Source of the DNA: Hydrangea macrophylla | Taxonomy: Eukaryota > Streptophyta > Magnoliopsida > Cornales > Hydrangeaceae | NCBI GenBank assembly: GCA_033977485.1 | Contig: CM066991.1 | Coordinates: 57,221,350 to 57,285,349 of the forward strand | Direction of reading: 5' to 3' | Length of the DNA stretch: 64,000 bases | Part shown: positions 57,288-64,000 of the stretch, in pieces | Position numbering within the stretch: the stretch's first letter is position 1 | Layout: the number at the start of each line of letters is the position of its first letter | Translations under genes and position numbers: made by a program | Notes under the pieces: model-generated | What the model saw: only the letters and a program-made list of their open reading frames with translations | Database searches by the model: none | What the model was told of the DNA's origin: nothing

Positions 57288-59085
57288 GATACATCAGGCT
57301 GTGTCGGTATGTTCTGAGGGATACCTTCAACCTAAGCGAGAGGTAAAGTTCGAGTCAAGTCATTCAATTGAATTTCAAGAATTAAATAGAAAACTTGACC
57401 AACTTATGAAGATGGGAATTAGGTTCACTCCACCTTCTTCAGAAGTATGTGCATTATGTTCTGAACCGTCTTATAATATCTTTGCATGTCCTTCTGCATC
57501 TCAATTTTCGGAATTCGTGGAGCAACACATTAATTCTATTCAACAATACCCACGAAATAATTATAATTCAACTACTAATAATCCGGACGCGCCATGGAGA
57601 AACCATCCTAACTTCTCGTGGAAAAATAATAATAATAATCCTAATGAGGCGACTAATTTTCCTAATGCATATCGACCTCAGTTTTAACCTAGTCAATACC
57701 AACAACCGCCTCCTAATCCGATCCCTCCAAGGGGTAATGCTTTCGAGGAGAAGGTGTTGGCGTCCCTTAATAAAATCGAAACACAAGTACAGGCACAAGC
57801 ACAAATAGTGCACTCACACACACAATCCATTGCGAAGCTTTAATCCCAAATGGGACAACTAGCTACTGTAGTGATTCGTAGAAACGAGAGGACGTTGCGT
57901 AGTCAAACAATTCAAAACCCTAAGGGACAATACGCGGTTAAGGGGTTAAATGAGCAAGTAAACGCTGTCTCAACTAGGATGACTACACGAGAGGAGGTGA
58001 TAGAAACCCCTAATAAGAATGAGAATGGGAAGGATACGAATACTAATTTTAATAAAGAGAAGGGTGAGGATACGATTAAAAATAAGAAAGAAAAAGAAAC
58101 GGCCCTAACTAATCATATACCGAAATTGCCCTTTCCACCTAACGTTGATGAACCATCAAATTTTCCAAAGAAAGGGTCAAAGGTTGAGGATATACTTGAG
58201 GTATTTAAACAAGTTAAAATCAATATTCCATTCCTCGATGCTATTAAACAAATTCCCGCTTACGCTAAATGTCTTAAAGACCTATGCACTCAAAAACGTA
58301 AATTGCGTAGTCATACTCCGAAAAAGGTCTTTCTCACGGAAAAAGTAAGTTCTATTTTTCAACACTCACCTCCAAAGTATAAGGATCCTGGTACGCCAAC
58401 TATTTCATGTGTCATAGGTGACACTGTAATCCATAGGGCTCTCCTTGACTTAGGTGTGAGTGTTAACCTCTTACCTTATCACGTCTATAAACAACTAGGT
58501 TTAGGTGAACTTAAACCTACGACCGCTACTATTCAATTAGCGGATCGTTCCGTTAAAGTACCTAGAGGAATCATCGAGGACGTCTTAGTTAAAGTTGATC
58601 AATGTTTTTATCCTGTCGATTTTATGGTCCTTGACACTGAACCTGTCCTAGATGCTAGAAAGCACACCCCTGTTATTCTTGGTCGCCCATTCTTAGCCAC
58701 CGCTAATGCGCGTGTCAATTGTCGAACGGGGGTGATGAAAGTGTCATTCGGGAATTTGAACTTAAAATTAAACGTGTTTAACGCTGTCAATCAACCTCCC
58801 AAAGATGATGATTATCTATGTATAGAGGGTAGTAAGGTTATACGACAAATTGAACCTACTAATGCACTATATATGGGTGAGGAAAATAATATGGTTAGTA
58901 ATGAGAGGATGAATGCAAATAACCTGGACCCTAACGATGAAGTTACTCGGAAGGTGAGAAATCGATGTGAACATGAGCTAGATGAACCGTTGAATGAATT
59001 GAGTCATAGTGATGTTCTTTCTGCTTTCCACCGGAGTCTCCCTGATATCTTAAGAGGTTCACAGTCCGAGTTACGATCTCCATAA
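57288..59085 (+). pseudogene. Element G gag-protease relic (5'-truncated), same family as N
   Basis: Homology to N gag starts abruptly at about TCGATACATCAGG, so the first ~290 residues are missing. Two in-frame TAA codons (57685 and 57841) interrupt an otherwise open frame to 59085. The zinc knuckle reads CALCSEPSYNIFAC, with Tyr for His. The linker ends KGSKVEDILEVFKQVKINIP. The protease has DLGVSVNLLPY. The C-terminus has PPKDDDYLC and ends LPDILRGSQSELRSP, parallel to N (LPDILRGTKSELRPP). No RT or integrase follows. The frame is less damaged than in N. Confidence 0.85.
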
Positions 59086-59690
59086 GTCTTAAGCTAGCAT
59101 GGTCTACCTAAAGACGTAAAAGATAGCGCTTATTGGGAGGCAACCCAAGCTTTAATTCGTTTGTTTTACTGATCTTTGGTCATTTTTGGGTCTTTTTGAG
59201 TCAGTTGTGGTCTTTCTGGACAGGTTTGGGGGTTGGAGTAAAGTTATGTTTAATTTACATACATAAAATAAGTGAACCAGGAAAAAATATCCTTCTCGCA
59301 CATGCAACTCGCTCGCGCTAGACGTCGCTCGCGCGAGATTGTGCCTTAGTGAAATTTTTGTTTTTATGAGCTCTCTGTTACATCTCGCGCCTGGATTTGT
59401 GGGCGCGAGGCTGTCTCGCTCGCGCGAGATTAAAAAAAATATTTTGGATTCGCGCGCGCGACGGCCGCTTGCGCGATTCCCCATTTTCCTGATATTTTTT
59501 TCTTTCTTTTGTTTTCTATATCCTTCTCTCCACCTGTCACATAGTTTTTATTTTTCTGTTTTTGTTTCTTAGGTCCTTGTAGATCGAGTCGTTTGTTATT
59601 TTCATACGTTCTGGTTATTCTTTCTTTCCTTGTATAGTTTATTTTCGTTGTCTTTATAGTATTGTCAAGAGTATAACTGTCAAGAGTATA
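59086..59690 (+). other. Element G 3' region
   Basis: Matches the region downstream of N gag-protease in element orientation: AAAGATAGCGCTTATTGGG with GGCAACCCAAGC (59115-59150), an ACAGGTTTGGGGGTTGG purine tract (about 59220-59236) and CpG palindromes at 59300-59475. No LTR is found. The right limit is approximate, near a small tandem duplication (TGTCAAGAGTATAA twice, about 59664-59695) that may mark the junction with the MLO gene. Confidence 0.65.
59300..59475. repeat. CpG-palindrome cluster in element G
   Basis: Contains ACTCGCTCGCGC, GTCGCTCGCGCGAGATT, CTGTCTCGCTCGCGCGAG and GATTCGCGCGCGCGACGG. Same relative position as the internal cluster of N. Confidence 0.8.
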
Positions 59691-59869
59691 AAGTCCAATT
59701 TAATTCTTAATTTGTTAAAAAGACAACGAAAGAAGAAGAAGTTTCACTAAGCATTCATGTACGTTCTAGTGAAATTTCACTTTAATATTTATATACACAT
59801 AGGAATTTTTTCCAAATCAGGAATCTTAGTTGTTCTTAATTATAACACAGAGAAACTTCTATATACGCG

Positions 59870-59870
59870 C

Positions 59871-59897
<27 letters not shown>
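59870..59897. repeat. (GT)n microsatellite in MLO intron 3
   Basis: About 14 GT units flanked by CGCG on both sides. Confidence 0.9.
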
Positions 59898-59901
<4 letters not shown>

Positions 59902-59978
59902 CGCGCGTATAATATATAGAGAGATAGCATAAACATGTCTCCTTTTGAATCTGATATGCAATTGATTTGATCCTTTAC

Positions 59979-60133
59979 CTGTTCTTGACATTTGGATTCT
60001 TCATCATCGTCATTACTTGTCAAGCTTTGGCATGGAAGAAAAGTTTCAGCTTCGCTCTTTGGTGTACATATTCTGGCAATTGTCTTTTCACTAACAGTCA
60101 GCAACAAAGAGAAGAACCCCAACAACACCAATT
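59979..60133 (-). CDS. MLO: MLO exon 3
   Basis: 155 bases between TATGTAG acceptor and GTAAAG donor (donor GT at plus 59977-59978). Encodes the second membrane segment and RICTPKSEAETFLPC, a pattern conserved in the family. Confidence 0.87.
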
Positions 60134-60139
60134 CTACAT

Positions 60140-60142
<3 letters not shown>

Positions 60143-60182
<40 letters not shown>
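60143..60182. repeat. (GA)n microsatellite, acting as pyrimidine tract of MLO intron 2
   Basis: About 20 GA units on the plus strand; on the gene strand this is (CT)n ending nine bases before exon 3. Confidence 0.85.
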
Positions 60183-60186
<4 letters not shown>

Positions 60187-60448
60187 CTCTACATTAGTGT
60201 TTATATGCTTCCCTTATTAAACTGCAACTACAATATTAATCTAGAGGTTGTTTCGCAACGAGTTCATAAATGATTAAAGAATTCAACTAAAAGTTAAAAT
60301 GAAAACATTTAACAAATCAGATTTTGCAATTCAATAATAAAAAATAATAATATTTATGAGTTTAATTGAAAAAATTTTGCAACTGGGACAAAAGCCGTTT
60401 GCTGCGATTGAATCATAGAAGCAGAAGTTGGGTCAAACGGGACCTTAC

Positions 60449-60506
60449 CGGATTTGATTTTGTCGAGAGCTTGAATGAGTGACCTCCTCCTTTTCTTGGT
60501 GAAGTA
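60449..60506 (-). CDS. MLO: MLO exon 2
   Basis: 58 bases between a TTTTTTTTTCATTCAG acceptor and GTAAGG donor. Encodes YFTKKRRRSLIQALDKIKS, the cytoplasmic basic stretch that follows the first membrane segment in MLO proteins. Confidence 0.87.
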
Positions 60507-60636
60507 CTGAATGAAAAAAAAATAGAGGAATCAACAAGCAGTGTTTTGTTGAATTATGTGAGAGTGAATGAACATGCATTACATTGACTATGTATATATG
60601 ATATGGGAATACATAATAAAAGTAACATGCATATAC

Positions 60637-60714
60637 CTTGGCTAAAAGATGAAAACAGTGCGCAATTAGTACGCAAATGGCTATCAATACAAAGCACACT
60701 ATTGCCACACCCCA
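60637..60714 (-). CDS. MLO: MLO exon 1, 3' part
   Basis: 78 bases (26 codons) ending GCCAAG before a GTATAT donor. It begins at the Trp of the TPTWAVA-like MLO start, about 10-15 codons after the usual initiator. Intron 1 is 130 bases. Confidence 0.87.
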
Positions 60715-62044
60715 TGTAATAACCTGCATTTTTCATGCATTATTATATTTAAAATTTTCATTATCATTTGCATTATCATATTTAAAATTTAATATATATT
60801 GTCTGTTTATATGTTAATTTCAATTCTTATGTGAAAAGTTTAATTCTTGACTAAATTCATAATTGAAATTACTTGTGGGGTCATAATGCAATTTTCATAA
60901 AAACTTGCAATACCTGTGTTAAATTTCAAAAACTGTATTTCAAAACGGTGGAATTATTTCTTTTAAACTCAAACTGTATTTTTATAAAATCAGAAAACTA
61001 TTTCTAACGTTAAAATGAATTCTCTGTATTTTTGTGATAAACACCGTATCACGAAAATACCAGTGTAGGTTTAAAACTGTCCGCGCAGTGTTAAACTTCC
61101 ACAGAATTTTGGAAGTAAATGATTGAACAAATATATTTATACCTAAATTATTATGCTGATGCTTTTCCCTTAGGCCTTGTTTGGCAAATGTTGTTGTATG
61201 TGTGTTGTCCTTATGCCATAAGCTAGATTACCCAAACACACATTGACCCACCTCATCTCCACCTACCTCTTACTTTCAGCAGTGGAGAATAAAGGGCAGT
61301 GTATACACATCATATCTGCACATTCATTGTATTTAATGGAGGTTAATGGAGATTGAGTGGAAAGTTAGGCCAATGTTTTCTTAGTGGGAATTTGATATTT
61401 ATACACCCAACCACACTACACACTTCTGCACTTCCATCACAGCATAATTCAGTATACACAGAGAGTTTAGAGAGTGCAGAGAGTTCTTCAAATTCGTAGA
61501 GAGAGAGAAGAGCTCAATTCTCCATAGCCAAAGCTTGGATTTTGGGAAGTTCGTAATTATATTTTCTTTCTCAACAATATCTTCAATCTATATCACAGTG
61601 AGTATTCTAAACTCACTTGGAATGTAATTTCATGTTTATTTGCTGAAAGCTTAGTCTAATTTGCAGAACACCATTTTCAATTTACGTATGAAAGCTTGAA
61701 GTTCAAAAATGGTGATTTTTCAAACTTAACCAAAATCGTTTTTGTGAATTGAAATTGAAAGATCTTTGTCCCAATAAGCTGTGGTTCGAATATTACAGCT
61801 TAATTCATCCGTATTGCGACGTATCATTAATTTAAAATTTTGTCACCTTTCGGTTTTACGTGAAATCCGAGAGCTACGATTGAAATTAGTTAAAACCGAT
61901 CGCGTATTCATAATCCTTGCGGAAAAACGAAGAGATTCATATATTATAAGATATATTTGGTTACAGAATCAAAATGGGTCAAAAACACCCCTGTTTTGCT
62001 GAAACAGGACAGTTCCAATGAAGAAGATGAAGTCTCAGCTTCAT

Positions 62045-62453
62045 CTCGCGCGCGCGAAGAAATCGCGCGAGCGGCCCGCGCGAGCGAGACTTCGCGCGAG
62101 CGGACCGCGCGCGCGATCTTGGGTTACACAGGTAGACAGAAGAGTTTTCATATATAAAAGGAAAATTGGCTGATCGCGCGAGCGAGGGTCGCGCGAGAAT
62201 CCCTTCGCGCGAGCGATCCGCGCGCGCGACCCTCCTTTTCACTGGCAGACATAAAAGCTTATATATGTAAAAGAAAATTTGGCTAAATCGCGCGAGCGAT
62301 GGTCGCGCGATAATGGCTTCGCGCGAGCGATCCGCGCGCGCGACCCTGGTTTTTGCAGACAGAAAGAAGAGTTTTAAAATATAAAGGAAAAAGGACATCT
62401 CGCGCGAGCGGCCCGCGCGAGCGACCTTTCGCGCGAGCGGCCCGCGCGCGCGA
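62045..62453 (+). repeat. Four-unit CpG-palindrome tandem array in F LTR (~112-bp period)
   Basis: Units begin with TCGCGCGAG at about 62063, 62174, 62288 and 62400. Each holds two palindromic blocks of the type CGCGCGAGCGGNCCGCGCG and an AT-rich spacer containing AGAAGAGTTTT-ATATA-AAAGGAAAA. Blocks are nearly free of C-to-T decay. Confidence 0.9.
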
Positions 62454-62744
62454 GGTCTGACAGTTTGTGGTTTTGTCTGTTTTATGTTTAAGGACTGTTT
62501 GGTTCAAGTTTTATATACTGTTTAGGCTCTGCTTGGGAAATTTTGTTAATCAGAGCTCTTTTTGGTTACATTTGATCGATTAAAACATCGTAGTATGATT
62601 TATTAATCCCCGTACGCATGTTGTTCTTTCAATTCAGTATTTTGCTTAAGTTCAAGTGCATATCATTCATGTGGGGTCATTGGTACATACATGTGGGTGT
62701 CGGTATGAGTGGAAAAGAGTAATGATAGTGTGGAAAGAGTATGA

Positions 62745-62860
62745 GTTTGAGTTGTGATTGTGATTGTGGTTGTGGTTGAGTATGAGTTTGAGTTGTGATT
62801 GTGGTTGTGGTTGTGATTGTGGTTGTGGTTGTGGATGTGATTGTGGTTGTAGTTGAAAAA
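62745..62860 (+). repeat. TTGTGG/TTGTGA simple repeat in F LTR
   Basis: Hexamer-like repeat of TTGTGG and TTGTGA, interrupted by a repeated GAGTATGAGTTTGAG. ORFs read from it are low-complexity on both strands. Confidence 0.85.
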
Positions 62861-62900
62861 GAGGATGAGGGTGTCTTTGAAATGCGAAGGTGGCAAAAAT

Positions 62901-63166
62901 GGACACTCCCTGACGCCCATGGAAGCGTTAAAGTGTGTGAAGCCGAACTTGGACACTCACTGGCACCCATGGAAGTGCTAAAGTGTGGCCTATGGACACT
63001 CCCTGAATGACTCGAGTCTGGATACCTGTGTGGGGGTTGCCCCGGTATTTGCATGGCGGTTAGGGTATTCAAAGTGTGAGGCATTGGACACTCCCTGGTA
63101 CCCCGGACCAAAGTGTGAGGCAAACTGGACACTCCCTGGCGCCCCGTTGCTAAAGTGTGGCTATCT
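62901..63166 (+). repeat. GGACACTCCCTGG tandem array in F LTR
   Basis: Five units starting with GGACACTC(C/A)CTG at 62901, 62951, 62994, 63086 and 63127, each with an AAAGTGTG(A/T)GG core (modified in the third). Confidence 0.85.
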
Positions 63167-63413
63167 TAGTATTTCAAAGATACCAGGAGTAGGATAGAGG
63201 GTTGTTGGGTTTTGTCGAGAGAAAAGAGTCGGTTAGATGAGATGGTGCATTGTTCTCATACACGGTCACATATGTGTGAATTTTATCTTTTAATTACTGT
63301 TGTGGTTGTTTTTCTAACAAGCTCTTTATTATAAATATAAACTTGTGGTTTTTAAATGGAAATGGGAAAAAGGTAAATGAGTAAGTTCTTACATTCAAAG
63401 TATTGTTTTTAAT

Positions 63414-63480
63414 ACTCACCAGCTTCTTGAAGCTGACGGCGTTGATGCGTCCTGGACATTCGTGTCCAGGCTTTGCAGGT
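63414..63480 (+). promoter_or_regulatory. Double-hairpin and TGCAGGT block in F LTR
   Basis: CTCACC is followed by a perfect hairpin CAGCTTC/GAAGCTG (63420-63435) and a second with an 8-bp stem CCTGGACA/TGTCCAGG closing a TTCG tetraloop (63451-63470), then CTTTGCAG|GT. The equivalent blocks in E and D are at 44749-44820, 52655-52727, 30721-30787 and 39810-39875. Confidence 0.7.
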
Positions 63481-63838
63481 AATAACCAGGATGAACCATA
63501 TGATTATGCTAATTGAGATCTGTTGCTGAGAAGAGATGTTACCTTTTATATGCTTTATGATTATGTGTTGATTTGGTTTTGTAATAAGGATGACTGTAAT
63601 AGACTGTAAGTTATTGTTTTATTTCAAGGCGGTCTGTGCCTTAGTAAACCCTGTACTATAGGATGTAATAAGTTAGAAAATTTTTATAAGCCCAGGTTGC
63701 CCTACTCTGATTAATGGTTTTATGATGTTCGACGTTTTGGGACGGAATCGATCCTTCAAACTGTCGCGACCTACGGGTCCATAAAGGAAATTAAACGCTT
63801 TCCATATTTATGCTACGTCGGGGCGTGACAGGATTAGG

Positions 63839-63850
63839 TGGTATCAGAGC
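63839..63850 (+). promoter_or_regulatory. Primer-binding site of element F (initiator Met tRNA)
   Basis: TGGTATCAGAGC, the standard initiator-Met tRNA complement, eight bases after the LTR. Confidence 0.9.
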
Positions 63851-64000
63851 CATAGGTTTTCTAGATTGACCAGGCTCAGTTATTCACGCCATAGATTAGT
63901 GACATAGGTTACCCTTAAGTTTTACTAAGCTATACAACCAAGTTCTAGTGTTAGTTTAGTACGGATTACCCTTAGTTCAGAAACTAAAATTCTAAGTTGG
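63851..64000 (+). other. Element F leader, runs off the window
   Basis: Non-coding sequence after the primer site. No start of an acidic ORF is reached before the window ends. Confidence 0.6.

Larger units (their letters stand above)
59979..60714 (-). pseudogene. MLO: MLO-like gene fragment: exons 1 (partial), 2 and 3
   Basis: MLO proteins are seven-transmembrane plant membrane proteins; some are susceptibility factors for powdery mildew. Exon 1 (60714-60637) gives WGVAIVCFVLIAICVLIAHC and ends HLLAK, the first transmembrane segment. Exon 2 gives YFTKKRRRSLIQALDKIKS. Exon 3 gives ELVLLGFFSLLLTVSEKTI, RICTPKSEAETFLPC and an acidic loop, covering the second segment and start of the first extracellular loop. 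Splice sites are intact GT/AG and phases match the family (K|Y in phase 0, S|E in phase 1). The LTR of F starts at 60715, just before the Trp codon, so the start codon and promoter are separated from the rest. Exon 4 should lie left of 59979 but the next sequence is intron and then element G. Coding sequence is undamaged, so disruption looks recent. Confidence 0.88.
60715..63830 (+). repeat. Element F 5' LTR (3116 bp)
   Basis: Starts TGTAATAACC after MLO exon 1 sequence and ends GGGGCGTGACA, followed by a perfect initiator-Met primer site. Landmarks: TATA-like TATTTATA 61396-61403, purine-rich leader 61455-61510, donor-like AGTGAGTATTC at 61597-61607, CpG-palindrome array 62045-62453, TTGTGG/A simple repeat 62745-62860, ~50-bp array 62901-63166, double hairpin ending TGCAGGT 63414-63480, and shared 3' end 63768-63830. 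The partner LTR lies outside the window. Confidence 0.85.

Noticed and set aside
59700..59978. MLO exon 4
   Set aside because: Searched by eye on the minus strand for the next MLO motif; no matching coding sequence or acceptor was found.

Overview
This is a plant nuclear window, almost certainly from an angiosperm with a large, retrotransposon-rich genome. Nearly all of it is LTR retrotransposons of the Ty3/Gypsy superfamily, nested in and abutting one another. The only convincing host gene is a three-exon fragment of an MLO-like membrane protein gene at 59979-60714 on the minus strand. Species cannot be read from the sequence. I use working names A to H and N for the elements. All divergence figures are by eye, not computed.

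Layout. (1) 1-17759: element A, an Athila-type element on the minus strand. Its left LTR lacks about 107 bases beyond the window edge. Its gag-protease and RT-RNaseH-integrase halves are split by nested element B (8950-12595, plus strand), a 3.6 kb gag-only element with 497-bp LTRs and an ATATT target duplication. (2) 17760-17827: a 68-base remnant of an older antisense element, C. (3) 17828-26355: element N, an Athila-like gag-protease-only element on the minus strand with an ATTAT duplication, inserted in C's protease region. (4) 26361-27962: C's gag and protease, antisense and decayed. (5) 27968-40264: element D, a plus-strand Tekay/Del-type chromovirus with CTAAT duplication, inserted in C's leader. 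(6) 40270-40655: the rest of C's leader with the end of its acidic upstream ORF, then a LINE reverse-transcriptase scrap. (7) 40943-53076: element E, with 4.2-kb LTRs and acidic ORFs plus gag but no pol. (8) 53240-57287: scraps, namely a copia gag, an antisense LTR (H), a gag fragment abutting an LTR head, and an unassigned LTR-like stretch. (9) 57288-about 59690: element G, a gag-protease relic of the same family as N. (10) 59979-60714: MLO exons 3, 2 and part of 1. (11) 60715-64000: element F, whose LTR broke MLO exon 1 and whose body runs off the window.

Most notable are four things the usual domain catalogue does not explain. First, an acidic ORF lies between the primer-binding site and gag in D, in E (twice) and in the leader of C. 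Second, the LTRs of D, E, F and the antisense relic H share an architecture: where visible, a GTGAGT splice-donor-like block, a tandem array of unrelated sequence, two consecutive hairpins and a TGCAG acceptor-like site; D, E and F also share a near-common 3' end. Third, dense CpG palindromes (TCGCGCGA/GCGAGCG) appear in N's LTR upstream of its TATA box, in N's and G's 3' regions, and as a 112-base tandem array in F's LTR, crossing two retrotransposon clades. Fourth, N and G share a gag-protease ORF that ends at the same non-canonical C-terminus without RT or integrase, suggesting a non-autonomous lineage.

No element here looks fully autonomous as sequenced: A carries an in-frame TGA and an RT motif change, D has many stops, and B, E, N and G lack pol.
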